Below, one piece after another: positions 9,077 through 18,238 of a stretch of DNA of 64,000 nt. Source of the stretch: Prevotella jejuni (GTDB lineage: Bacteria > Bacteroidota > Bacteroidia > Bacteroidales > Bacteroidaceae). The first letter of the stretch is position 1, and every line of letters begins with the position of its first letter. Below the pieces are notes generated by a model, which was not told the DNA's origin, searched no databases, and saw nothing but the letters and a program-made list of their open reading frames with translations. The stretch covers positions 1 through 64,000 of the forward strand of contig NZ_FZNZ01000005.1 of assembly GCF_900187995.1 (NCBI RefSeq). Direction: 5' to 3'. The position numbers and the translations under genes are program-made.

Positions 9077-9559
9077 CTACTTTCTCAAGTCAGGCTTCTT
9101 CGTAGTAGCATCTTCGATGACGAACGAGTTGCCCTGTTCCTTCACCTTAATATATACCACCTTGCGCTTTGTTCCGACATCCTTATAAGGTGTTATCCAC
9201 AGATAAGAGACGCAGAGCCAATCATTATTCAGCGGTACAACCTTCAGTGTTCGTATATTCTCTTCATCACAGGCCTGCGCATCGATAAGGACATCACCGT
9301 CCATATCAACACTCTTCTTCATGACCGATGGACTAACAAACTTCTCTGCAATGACACTACTAAGATCGCCGAGTTGAGTATAGAGAAGGCTGTTCATATA
9401 GGTTTTGTAGAAACCATAAGCAAACAGCTGTTTCTCCTTTTGGGTCTCATTCAGCTTACATACCGCAGTCTTTGCCTTGCCCTTCTGTGCATAGAGGGCC
9501 TGGGGTGCAACAGCCAAGCATAGCGCTAAGCTTATTGCAAGATACAGTTTTCTGATCAT
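9077..9559 (-). CDS. Exported protein of unknown function, about 160 aa
   Basis: The open frame reaches back to 9643, but the Met at 9559 (MIRKLYLAISLALCLAVAPQ) gives a standard signal peptide with cleavage after YAQ, so this start is preferred. The upstream 28 codons look like non-coding extension. The mature protein has a Lys-rich beginning, a helix-like middle (FAYGFYKTYMNSLLYTQ) and beta strands at the end (KRKVVYIKVKEQGNSFVIED). The fold resembles small NTF2/DUF3828-type secreted proteins in general shape, but this is only an impression. It is the third of the three tandem small exported proteins. Confidence 0.7.
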   Translation of the reverse strand: MIRKLYLAISLALCLAVAPQALYAQKGKAKTAVCKLNETQKEKQLFAYGFYKTYMNSLLYTQLGDLSSVIAEKFVSPSVMKKSVDMDGDVLIDAQACDEENIRTLKVVPLNNDWLCVSYLWITPYKDVGTKRKVVYIKVKEQGNSFVIEDATTKKPDLRK

Positions 9560-9779
9560 TGTGTATAGCATTAATATTGGTAAAAATTGTCTGTTTTCTT
9601 TCTCAAGTAGTATTACGACAGGCACGTAAAGGCTTAGCGACACGAATATAACTATCCGTCTTCTATCTCACTGACCACCGTCGAAATCATTAATCACCTT
9701 AGGTTTTTATGTTTCTGATTATTTACTCGGGACAAAGATATAAAACTAATATAATTAAAACAAATTTAATAACAATTAT

Positions 9780-10018
9780 TTTCGGGTGGGAGAGGGAATT
9801 AGAAGGGCAGGGGGAGGAGAGGAGGGAAAACTGGGAAGGAAGACAGGGGCGGCTGAGGTCGAGGCCTACGAGGCACTGCCTCGTAGAACAGGGACCGCAG
9901 GGGACGGACAGGGGACCGTTGGAGACGGAGGGAAGACAGGCTGGGAACGGAGACAGGGGCAGGCTGGAACGAGGGCAGGAACCACTGGCGACGTCCTGCG
10001 CCCACTATCAGCTGTCCC
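9780..10018. repeat. Purine-rich intergenic stretch with a 21-bp palindrome
   Basis: The plus strand is very rich in A and G (GGGAGG, GGACAGG words), which leaves long but meaningless open frames. At 9866-9886 a near-perfect palindrome CTACGAGGCA-C-TGCCTCGTAG occurs. The same element with one mismatched pair is at 12415-12435, again beside a purine-rich tandem array. Confidence 0.65.
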
Positions 10019-11380
10019 CTAAAAGCTCACGACAAACGAGGAGCCTAACTCTAAGGAATGGAAGCAAGTATGCTTTCCTAAGGCACGATAAGGCAGGAGG
10101 TTATAATCTACCAAGAAGCGAACACTGTAATGCTGGCGTGCTCTGAACATCAGTGACAGACCTGTTCCGAGACCCATGCCATGGCGCGAATCGATCAACT
10201 CGTCCGTCAACTGTATATTAGGATAGAACACTGACGAGGCTAAGAGTTTACTTCCAAGGAGCCAGCGGGACGTTAGGGGATAAGAGAAATAGGCACCACC
10301 GCCTACCTTCCACGTATCGAAGACATTATCCTCAGCCTTGACACCATCGACGATAACCGATGTGCGGGTCACAGAGAACCGTCCACCAACACCGACATAG
10401 GGGTTGAAGAAATACGCACCCTCCACTGCTGACGTACAACCACGTGACACTTTGACATGCGATCCCTTCCCGTCAGGATACTTCCCCAGCGGTTCATTGA
10501 TAAGAAAATTCAGTCCGATGAACGAGGGATGATACTTCTCTTCAAACGTCTCCTCCGTTGTTGGCTTGTTCAACCCACGTTGCTTAAAGATAAGATCAGT
10601 AAGGTAATAACCCATCTCAGTGGCTACGATGCCCACGCCAGCCCCTGTCATCACATCACTCAACCAGTGTTTGTTATTCGCCATACGCATAAGACCGGTC
10701 GCAGCGGCTACGCTGTAGGCTCCAATACCTATCCATGGACTCCGATAGCCATACTCCTTATTGAGCATGGTGGCGGTCATGAAGGCGGTGGCGGTATGAC
10801 CAGAGGGGAACGAACGGAGGTCGGTTCCGTCGGGTCGCTCTACCTGTGCCGAGTATTTCAAGGCGTTGACAATTCCTGCCATCAACGCTACCGACATGGC
10901 ATGAGAGGCGAGCATGCGCCCCCAACTGCTCCTTCCCTTCACTCCTCCTAACTTGAGTCCTAACATGACGGCAGCTGGGAGATACTGCGTGTAATTGTCT
11001 AATCGCCTGTCGAAGTGTGGTATATAGTCGTTCCGCAGACCACGAAAACGTTTGCTCTCGCTACGCATGATTAGTCCGTTGAGGATAAGGGGTGCACAGG
11101 TGTAGACGACCCTGTCGAGGCGTGTGTCATTCTTGTATCTTGCCTTCTCACACGCCTGTCTGACCGTGGTCACCGTGTCTGCCACCGCACATGTGTCTGT
11201 CGTCACACCCAGGCTGTCGTCTACTGCGATGGAGGGCATGTGCCGTAGGCTATCAGCCAAGGCAACAGAGGCCTCAGCGGGATGGCTAAGACTTACGAAC
11301 GAGAGGATTACAAGGGTTGTTCTCAGGACTTTTAACTTTGGGCATGGAGCACAGAACGCAAGTGACAAAACGTCGAACAT
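10019..11380 (-). CDS. PAP2-family phosphatase with C-terminal outer-membrane-like region
   Basis: The frame is open to 11629, but the first 65 or so residues are Pro/Ser-rich and translate repeat DNA. The Met at 11380 (then a Cys/Leu-rich start and LRTTLVILSFVSLSHPAEA) gives a signal peptide; the Met at 11434 is the alternative. The PAP2 motifs are all present in order: K-x6-RP (KYSAQVERP), PSGH, and R-x5-H (RMANNKH). About 165 residues follow, with alternating strands (FNPYVGVGGRFSVTR, LLASSVFYPNI, HYSVRFLVDYNLLPY, final SSFVVSF), suggesting a small beta-barrel or surface-type extension ending in aromatic residues. The family dephosphorylates lipid phosphates, for example lipid A or undecaprenyl pyrophosphate. 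Which substrate applies is not shown. Confidence 0.82.
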   Translation of the reverse strand: MFDVLSLAFCAPCPKLKVLRTTLVILSFVSLSHPAEASVALADSLRHMPSIAVDDSLGVTTDTCAVADTVTTVRQACEKARYKNDTRLDRVVYTCAPLILNGLIMRSESKRFRGLRNDYIPHFDRRLDNYTQYLPAAVMLGLKLGGVKGRSSWGRMLASHAMSVALMAGIVNALKYSAQVERPDGTDLRSFPSGHTATAFMTATMLNKEYGYRSPWIGIGAYSVAAATGLMRMANNKHWLSDVMTGAGVGIVATEMGYYLTDLIFKQRGLNKPTTEETFEEKYHPSFIGLNFLINEPLGKYPDGKGSHVKVSRGCTSAVEGAYFFNPYVGVGGRFSVTRTSVIVDGVKAEDNVFDTWKVGGGAYFSYPLTSRWLLGSKLLASSVFYPNIQLTDELIDSRHGMGLGTGLSLMFRARQHYSVRFLVDYNLLPYRALGKHTCFHSLELGSSFVVSF

Positions 11381-11499
11381 GGGAGTTAGAGGTTTGAAAA
11401 TTGAGGTTTTAACATTTCTATCTGTGGGGGACATGAGGCCCCCAGAGATACTAACGGATAGAGTAGTGGGATTATTGTGAGAGGATAGGAGGAAATGTG

Positions 11500-12075
11500 A
11501 AGAGGACAGGGGACAGGGTATGGGGGGACAGGGTATGGTTAAGACAGGGTAACGAGGCAAGTTGACAGGTGGACGAGTAGACAGGTGAACAAGTTGCTTG
11601 AGATGGGAGACAAAGTAACAGAGAAACAAGTTTGATGAGTAACAGAGGGGTGGAACAGGACAGGATATGTTTAAGACAAGGTAACAGAGGAACGGAGGAA
11701 AGTAACAGAGGGCGTTCTTTCTCTCACAGAACTACACAGATGAACAGAAGGCCCAAAGGCGCACAGAGACATTAAGTCAACCGATAACACAGAACGTTAC
11801 AGCTTTTGTTGGGTGTTGGGTGATGAATGTTGGGTGTTAAAGATTACATATAGAGGGGGGCAAGCTAATAGTACATTCGCATCACTACACAAGCAGCGAA
11901 GGAGGGGTAGCCTCGGTGTTCACTCCCCTCTCCATTCGGAGAGGGGCTGGGGGTGAGGCTTCTGATGGGTGTAAATTCTGTGATATCTGTCGCCTGCCAG
12001 CAGACGTTTGTGAGTTCCCCCTGTTAGCAGAAAGGCCTCTGTTCATCTGTGAAAATCTGTGAGAGAGAAAATTCC
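11500..12075. repeat. Intergenic mosaic of dispersed repeats
   Basis: In order: GACAGGGTA/ACAAGTTG words (11505-11700), a CACAGA-type element (11715-11800, CTCACAGAACTACACAG to CACAGAACGTTACAG), GGGTGTTGGGTG units (11809-11840), a CCCCTCTCC-ATTC-GGAGAGGGG hairpin with GGGGGTGAGG (11921-11961), and a second CACAGA-type run (11970-12070). All of these words recur at 26.3-27.6, 32.3-32.8 and 45.3-45.6 kb. No gene is supported between 11435 and 13005. Confidence 0.7.
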
Positions 12076-12414
12076 CTACGAGCTTCATGCGTTCTAAACA
12101 ACGTGAGAGAAAAGAACCAATGAGCCGCTTAGGCTTATGAAAAAACTTAACAAGAACACACACGAAAGTCCCTACGCTGGGAGGAGGGGATGAAACGAAA
12201 CGGAACTTGCAACTAACACGAAACCAGACACATACGGAGACGGGAGGAGAAAGGCGTGTTCTTGAACGTTGAAGGGCGTTGTCTTGGGGCAAGAAGGGCG
12301 TTGTCTCGAACGTTGAAGGGCATGGTCTTCAACACTGAAAGGCGTGTATCGGATTTGAGAGGGACGAAAATACCTGACAAAAGGGGAGAGAGGACAAGGA
12401 GAGAAAGGAGCTGA

Positions 12415-12435
12415 CTACGAGGTAGTGCCTCGTAG
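12415..12435. repeat. Second copy of the CTACGAGG palindrome
   Basis: CTACGAGGTA-G-TGCCTCGTAG, followed by AACC. It pairs except at one position and matches the element at 9866-9886. Both copies are followed by purine-rich sequence. Confidence 0.7.
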
Positions 12436-12437
12436 AA

Positions 12438-12790
12438 CCAGACCAAAGGAAACAAGAAACGGAACGGAGGAAACGGAGGAGCAGCCAAAAGGAAACGAGC
12501 AGGCGGAACGAAGAAAACGAAAGAGCGGAACAAAGGAAACGGGGAAGCGGGCCGAAAAGAACAAGAGCGGGGTACGAAAGAAAGGGAGTAGCGGACCAAA
12601 AGAAACGAAGAAGCGGAACAAAGGGAACAGGAAAACGGACCGAAAGAAACGAAGAAACGGAACAAAGGGAACAGGGAAACGGACCAAAAGGAACAAGCAA
12701 GCGAAACGAAGGGAACAGGAAGGCGGACCAAAGGAAACAGGATAGCGGAACAAAGGAAACAGGATAGCAGACCGAAGGGAACGGGTGAGA
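12438..12790. repeat. 22-bp tandem repeat array, purine-rich
   Basis: About 15 degenerate copies of a 22-base unit of the type AAGCGGAACAAAGGGAACAGGA; the register is clearest at 12592-12787. The plus strand is nearly free of T, so the minus strand has almost no A and cannot form stop codons. This explains the long overlapping minus-strand frames, which encode only F/P/L/S-rich low-complexity sequence and are not called as genes. Confidence 0.85.
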
Positions 12791-12823
12791 AGATTGCTGG
12801 AAACAAAAAAGCGGATTGCTGGA

Positions 12824-12864
12824 AACAAAAAAGCGGACCGCTGTGGATTGGGAAGCGGTCCGCT
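12824..12864 (-). terminator. Terminator of the M60/SusCD operon
   Basis: Arms 12832-12842 and 12854-12864 (AGCGGACCGCT and AGCGGTCCGCT) pair around 11 nt. On the minus strand the stem is followed by TTTTTTGTTT. It lies about 140 nt after the M60 stop codon. A second hairpin (12903-12912/12926-12935, CAGCTGGTGG) lies between them without a T run. Confidence 0.75.
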
Positions 12865-13005
12865 GAAAATGGGAGGGGGGATAGGGGATGAGGGGCGAGG
12901 GGCAGCTGGTGGGGGATGATGATTGCCACCAGCTGTGGGTAGGTTTTGTGGTTCTACCCTACTCTACCTTTGCTACTCTACCCTATTCTCCCTTCTCATT
13001 TCGGC

Positions 13006-16000
13006 TTATTTACCAACAACAACCTTCTTGCCACCAACGATATAGATGCCGTTAGGTAGGCCTTCGAGGGCTGTCTCTGGGTTCACCTTACTGCGAAGGA
13101 GGGCACCATAGATGCTATAGACATCTACTTTACCGCCATTTGATGGTGAGGTGAAAGTCTTAATACCAGTTGGCTCTTTGCCTGGGTCGACCTCAGAACC
13201 ATCTGAACCACATACCTTAACTTGGATGTTATTCCCTGCAGCCTCCATCACCTTCTTAGGAATAGTGAATGTCTTGGTATTCGCAAAGTACAGGAGGTTA
13301 CCCTTACTATCGTAGATCTTGAAGCCTACCACGTGGCTGTTCTTAGCCTCCATAGTATAGGTGCGACGGCCATTAACGGTCTTCTCTTCCTTAACAACAG
13401 CCCAGCCCGTTCCGAGACTATCCTTCTTAAACTGGTCCCATGAACCGAAGTCGCCCATAGAACCAATGCGTACGGCACCATTGAAGTCCTGACGCATTGT
13501 GCCAGGGGCCGCATTAGGATAGATAGCTGGGGTAGGACGGATATGATCATCAATGAAGATCATATTGTTCGCAGGCCCCTTAGGGAACTTCTGCATGAAC
13601 TTCTTTGCCTCAATCCACTGTGCTCTTGTGGTGTACATGGTTGTGTTACTGTAGTCACCGATGACAGATCCGTTCACATCATAGAAATGTCCCCATGCTT
13701 CAAAGAAGCTTGAAAGGTCTTGCTTAGCAGCAAAAGAACACGCTTTAGCAAAGAGTAAGTAGTCGTTCTGGCCCTGACAGTTGGCAGTACCCTGTCCTTC
13801 AAGACGGTGGGTACGGAGATAATCGAGGCAATTATGCCAGAACTGATCATCAAGACCAGTCGCATGGAACATCATATAGAGCTTGTAATACATCTGCGTT
13901 GTGCCCCATGTGCCATATTCAAACCACTTCTTCTTGTTAGCAAAGCGGTCAGCATAGGTTGAGACAGCACTCTCGCAAACCCCATCATACTTCTTACCGT
14001 CAACATCTATATAAGAACAGTTTTCAGAGCGGCTGGTTACGCGACCCGAAGTAAACATTATCATGTTAGAGTACATATTGACCGAAATCTCCGTCATACC
14101 AGCCGTGTTAAACAGCTGCTGATGGTTATGACCGAACTCGTGAGCAGGACCCCAGAGTGTACCATTGCCCCACTTCACCTTATCATAGTTGAGAACATCA
14201 GCCAAAGTGTTGTAGTTATAATAGGTACCACCCGTCGTAGCATACATATAACCATGGTCGACAGCAGTAGCGTTGAGCACGTTGTTGCACTTATCACGCT
14301 TAGCGGCACGGAAGCCCATGAGGTCGTCCTCACGCTGTACGATGCTGTTCCAGATTTCAACCAACTCCTTCATGTGAACAGGAGTATAGCGTTTGCAATC
14401 ATCACCAGGCATGTTCATGACAATCAGTTCGCCTTTCATATTGAACGCCTTAGCCCATACAAGGCCATCAGACTGCATTGTCTTCCAGTCTTCATTGGTG
14501 TTACCCTTTGTGAGATCGAAGTATCCATTCACCTTACCACCCTCGATGTGGATGTTCATAGGCTTATAGTCTTTGAGGTACTTACCGTTGTTGAAGGTAC
14601 GACCGATATAGTTAACAAACACGTTGTTCTCGCCCTGATTGAGGATAATGTTCAATCCCTTCTTCAAGTTATAGTACTTACCAGCACTGCGTGTACCCAA
14701 TGGTACGAGCTCAATCTGCACTGTTGCATTCTGTGGAATATCATCGCCAAGGAAGACAAAGAGGTCCTCGCCATCACGAGCCGTGATACCTGTAGGGTTC
14801 GTCATGCTACCATAATCGTAGCCGATACCCATTGAACGCGCCCAAGCACCATAGTTATTCTCGCTGTAAACCTTATAATCAGCGATGCGGAAGAGCTTCT
14901 CCCAGTTACGACCACTTGGGTAAACAGTCCAGCTCTGGTTCTTTATCTTCAACACAACCTCCTGTAGTCCCTGTGGCACACCCTCGGTAGTCATCTGCGC
15001 CTTCAAAGCCTCATCGGTCATCGCCTTTGTAGCGGCAGTAACCTCCGTAGCAGCACTGTTAGTGAAATACTTAGCCACCTTCTCAGCATAGACATCCACA
15101 TTCTTGGTCAAGTCGACACGAGTCTTGTAAGCCTCCTGCTGATCCTTGAGCTTAGCAGGGTCAAGTGTAACCTCCTTAAAGACCCACTTATTCGCCTCGT
15201 TATGCGTGTACCAGCCTACAGGATGGTATCCCTGACTCTCAGCACAATGGATACCAACATTATTAGCATCGACCATCTCGAAAGCCAACACGTATGGATC
15301 GTCCGTGTTACGTTGGAGGTCAAAGCCAGTGCCCTTCCCCTCAGCTGTCGTATAAGAGCGACTTGTCTGCCCATTCTGAGGAACGATATACTTTCCTGTC
15401 ACAGCATTCTGGAACACGTAGCGGCCGTTAGCCAACCTTTCTAACTTCCAATAATAAGAGTAATCACTGCTGTTAAAACCCGAGGTAGACAATTCGCCAA
15501 CAATAAAGTCCTCACGCATCGCCCTGCCATAAGTGTCAGAAACAATCTGATAATACTTTGTGAGGTCCTTTGTTGGGTCTACCACCTTGGTCAGTTGAGC
15601 CAGACGAGCAAGCACCTGTTCGTTTGTAAGCGTCTTCACAGGGTCGAAGCGGAACTCACTTGGGCCGAGTGCTGTTATACCATTGTCTCTCAAAGGATAC
15701 CAACGAACGATATCCTTCTGAGCATCGAGGTGCCAGCACCAAGCTTCAGCATTACTATTATAGATATTGAAGTAAGACTTACCCGTCCCACTTGACTCTG
15801 TCTGATACTCAATCCGGAACTTGTAAGCATCATCGGCCGTCTTATAGACCTCATTATTTTGACCCACACTCTGAACGTACTTAGCATTCTTCAGACTCTG
15901 AATGGTGTACCTGCCGTCCTTAGCATGTAGTAAGAAGAGGTCGGAGAAGTCGGTTGATGGACTGCTATATTGCTGCCCATGTAAGGTGCCTTTACCATCG

Positions 16001-16197
16001 ACAAAGACATGAAGGTCAGTACCTTTTTGACGCTTGTCATTAACAATGTAATAAACTCCCGGTTTGAGTTTTTGATTCTCTCCATCAGCAGTTGGCGCCG
16101 CAGAGAGCATCGAAGCTTTCGCAACACTTGGCACAGCAGCGGTCAGAGCCAGTGCTGCCATGAGTGTCTTCTTGCGTAAAAATCTTTCGAATAACAT
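13006..16197 (-). CDS. M60-family metallopeptidase with T9SS-type tail
   Basis: A 1063-residue secreted protein. A signal peptide covers about residues 1-30. About 40-345 holds two beta-trefoil/ricin-like segments (repeated YYIV, KYIV and W-rich strands). The M60/enhancin-type catalytic domain lies at about 420-900 with HEFGH at 686-690 (zinc-binding HExxH). The last 60 residues fit a T9SS type A sorting domain (VDVYSIYGALL, LPNGIYIVGGKKVVV), so it is probably exported through the outer membrane and anchored or released. M60 peptidases are known to cleave mucin-type O-glycoproteins. It is the last gene of the SusCD operon, 214 nt after the BACON lipoprotein, and would open glycoprotein substrates for the system. 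Confident on family; the exact glycan preference is inferred. Confidence 0.9.
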   Translation of the reverse strand: MLFERFLRKKTLMAALALTAAVPSVAKASMLSAAPTADGENQKLKPGVYYIVNDKRQKGTDLHVFVDGKGTLHGQQYSSPSTDFSDLFLLHAKDGRYTIQSLKNAKYVQSVGQNNEVYKTADDAYKFRIEYQTESSGTGKSYFNIYNSNAEAWCWHLDAQKDIVRWYPLRDNGITALGPSEFRFDPVKTLTNEQVLARLAQLTKVVDPTKDLTKYYQIVSDTYGRAMREDFIVGELSTSGFNSSDYSYYWKLERLANGRYVFQNAVTGKYIVPQNGQTSRSYTTAEGKGTGFDLQRNTDDPYVLAFEMVDANNVGIHCAESQGYHPVGWYTHNEANKWVFKEVTLDPAKLKDQQEAYKTRVDLTKNVDVYAEKVAKYFTNSAATEVTAATKAMTDEALKAQMTTEGVPQGLQEVVLKIKNQSWTVYPSGRNWEKLFRIADYKVYSENNYGAWARSMGIGYDYGSMTNPTGITARDGEDLFVFLGDDIPQNATVQIELVPLGTRSAGKYYNLKKGLNIILNQGENNVFVNYIGRTFNNGKYLKDYKPMNIHIEGGKVNGYFDLTKGNTNEDWKTMQSDGLVWAKAFNMKGELIVMNMPGDDCKRYTPVHMKELVEIWNSIVQREDDLMGFRAAKRDKCNNVLNATAVDHGYMYATTGGTYYNYNTLADVLNYDKVKWGNGTLWGPAHEFGHNHQQLFNTAGMTEISVNMYSNMIMFTSGRVTSRSENCSYIDVDGKKYDGVCESAVSTYADRFANKKKWFEYGTWGTTQMYYKLYMMFHATGLDDQFWHNCLDYLRTHRLEGQGTANCQGQNDYLLFAKACSFAAKQDLSSFFEAWGHFYDVNGSVIGDYSNTTMYTTRAQWIEAKKFMQKFPKGPANNMIFIDDHIRPTPAIYPNAAPGTMRQDFNGAVRIGSMGDFGSWDQFKKDSLGTGWAVVKEEKTVNGRRTYTMEAKNSHVVGFKIYDSKGNLLYFANTKTFTIPKKVMEAAGNNIQVKVCGSDGSEVDPGKEPTGIKTFTSPSNGGKVDVYSIYGALLRSKVNPETALEGLPNGIYIVGGKKVVVGK

Positions 16198-16411
16198 AGA
16201 TGTATTTAATAAGTAGTTGTTTTTTAGGTTTCTCTTCGGTAAGTATCAAGTTTGCTTTCACCCCTTTTTAGGACAGTGCGGAGGCTCCGCACCCGTGGTG
16301 TTCACGCCCCGCACCTTTCGTGCGAAGGTATAGCACATCACCTGAATAGTATATTAACGAAGACAACCCACTGGCATAGGGGGACTATGCCAGTAGGTTG
16401 GTAAATACAGA
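16198..16411 (-). promoter_or_regulatory. Hairpin-rich gap before the M60 gene
   Basis: This is the only long gap in the operon. It holds GTGCGGAG-G-CTCCGCAC (16276-16292) and a second GC-rich fold (GCAC-CTTTC-GTGC, 16310-16323). On the minus strand TACCTTCG (16332-16325) resembles a -7 box with one mismatch. It may be a processing site, a partial terminator or a secondary promoter setting M60 levels apart from SusCD. Confidence 0.4.
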
Positions 16412-18217
16412 TTACAGACCTAACTGTTCCTTCTTCCAAGCCTCATCGTGGTAAACATAGAGGTGAAGCTCAGCGAGATACCAGTAAGATGAGCCACCAC
16501 CATTATTGATATTCGAACCGTTCTTACGCTGTGTAGGTTCGAAGCGGATATGGGTGATAGTAGCACCATTGGTCTTTGTGTAAGCGAGTGGTTCGCTCAC
16601 AGCATTCGCAGAACGATAGTTTGTCTGTGTAGAAACAGGCGTAGCAGCAGTGATGACATCTGATGAAGCGTAGATATTAGCACGCTTAGGGTTGCGGTCA
16701 TTACTGCTAACTTTATACTCATCGAAGCCGAGGTAGAACGTACCATTGATACCTTCGTTCAGCGTAATATCAATGTAAGGACGTGGATCGCTCGTGTTTC
16801 CGTTGCTCTTCGTCTGGAAGTAAGTAGTCTTATTACCGTCGACAGCAGCGCCAACCTCGTGCCCTGGCTGCATAGAGTTAGATGATACCATAGCCGCAGT
16901 GAGCGGTATCTCAACAGACTCAGACCACTCGTTAGCCTGAGCAGTAGCTGTTGCAGGATCGTGGGTGTTCTTACCTCTGAGGCCCTGAGTCGTCACGGTG
17001 ATGGTATAGTCGCCTGCAAACTTGAAGACATTATCGAGGACACAAGACGTCTCGTTCGCTGCTACCTCCTTTACAGACTCTGGTACACCCGGCATATTGC
17101 TCTTTGCTCTGACGATAACCTTCTCATAGTTGACCTCATCAGGCGCCTTCCAAGTCACAGTGAACTGGCCCTTACCAGGCGTAACGTTCACATCGTTGAC
17201 ACCAGTAGGTACGATGTCTTGGAATGGCTGTTGGGTCACGTGGATAGTGAAAGGCTGTGCGCTGCTATTAGAAGGCTTACAAACCACATCACAAGAACGT
17301 GCATTATCAGTACTGTTGAGCGTTGCAGTGAAGTCAACCTCCGCACCAGAGATATATTTCTTAGGTGATGAAAGCCAGCTCTTAGCCTCCTCTGGGATGA
17401 TAATCTCATAGTTACCATCAGCCGTAGAACGCTGGAATGGCACACGATAAGTACGACCGAGGTCGACCATCTCAACGGCTGCCTCCTTCGTCTCCATAGG
17501 ATAGATAGGACGCACCTTATAGCCCTTAGCCGACTGCTCGATGACATACTCGATAGAAGCATCCCAGTTGTCAGAACTCTTCAGACGAACAGTACAGTAG
17601 CGAGTCTCGGCAGTTGTGTTAGCATCCATGTCGAAGTGAAGCTTCACAATACCATTCTCTTTGACGGTCTTCGTTGTGTCCAAGCGAACAAACGATACAG
17701 TGTCAGGAACAATGATATGGTCGAGATGGAGGTTGGTCTCAACTGGTACGTCGATACTTGTCACCTTACTCTCAAGGAGAGAATAGAAGGTACCCTCACG
17801 ATTGAAGAATGGGTTCTGCTCAGGAATACGGAGAACACTCTCGTAACCCATCTGTGACACCTTAATCTCATAGGATGCACGCTCGCCATGAGAGATAGTT
17901 ACTTTCGCCTCACGAGCCTTGAAGCCATCGTAAGCTGGAGCCTTAACCGTAACGCCCTTACCGTCAGGATTCTTCGTGACAGTGAGCCACTCGGCATTAC
18001 TCTCCGCCTTCCAGTCTTCCAAAGCTACGTTTGTCTCTACAACAATCTGCTGTTCACCGCCCTCTTTATTGAATGCTATCATTCGTTGGGAGGAATGAGG
18101 AACCTCAAGCTCCTTGCTTGTAAAGTCGGTGTCATAGTCAGCTGCACAGGATGCGAGGCCTAATGTCCCCACAAACAGCACTGACAGTATGAATAGGAAA
18201 TTAATCTTCAGTTTCAT
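16412..18217 (-). CDS. BACON and F5/8C-type surface lipoprotein
   Basis: A 601-residue lipoprotein with lipobox GLASC near residue 24. Residues 40-125 form a BACON domain (W-x6-EWLTV, then KVTISHG and YEIKVSQMG), followed by two related Ig/BACON-like segments to about 340, an FN3-like domain (about 345-425) and a C-terminal discoidin/F5-8C-type domain (440-595, PYIDITLNEG, IRFEPTQ). BACON and F5/8C modules bind glycans or glycoproteins, and proteins of this build are surface glycan-binding partners of SusD. It is the fifth gene of the operon, 21 nt from its neighbour. There is no catalytic motif. Confidence 0.82.
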   Translation of the reverse strand: MKLKINFLFILSVLFVGTLGLASCAADYDTDFTSKELEVPHSSQRMIAFNKEGGEQQIVVETNVALEDWKAESNAEWLTVTKNPDGKGVTVKAPAYDGFKAREAKVTISHGERASYEIKVSQMGYESVLRIPEQNPFFNREGTFYSLLESKVTSIDVPVETNLHLDHIIVPDTVSFVRLDTTKTVKENGIVKLHFDMDANTTAETRYCTVRLKSSDNWDASIEYVIEQSAKGYKVRPIYPMETKEAAVEMVDLGRTYRVPFQRSTADGNYEIIIPEEAKSWLSSPKKYISGAEVDFTATLNSTDNARSCDVVCKPSNSSAQPFTIHVTQQPFQDIVPTGVNDVNVTPGKGQFTVTWKAPDEVNYEKVIVRAKSNMPGVPESVKEVAANETSCVLDNVFKFAGDYTITVTTQGLRGKNTHDPATATAQANEWSESVEIPLTAAMVSSNSMQPGHEVGAAVDGNKTTYFQTKSNGNTSDPRPYIDITLNEGINGTFYLGFDEYKVSSNDRNPKRANIYASSDVITAATPVSTQTNYRSANAVSEPLAYTKTNGATITHIRFEPTQRKNGSNINNGGGSSYWYLAELHLYVYHDEAWKKEQLGL

Positions 18218-18238
18218 TATTCGTCGTTATTTATACGG

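Noticed and set aside
9709..10146. Gly/Arg-rich plus-strand frames
   Set aside because: Purine-rich intergenic DNA overlapping the end of the PAP2 gene; composition only.
12213..12929. Three long overlapping minus-strand open frames rich in F, P, L and S
   Set aside because: They translate a T-free 22-bp tandem array in all frames; no start context, no domain and no codon pattern.
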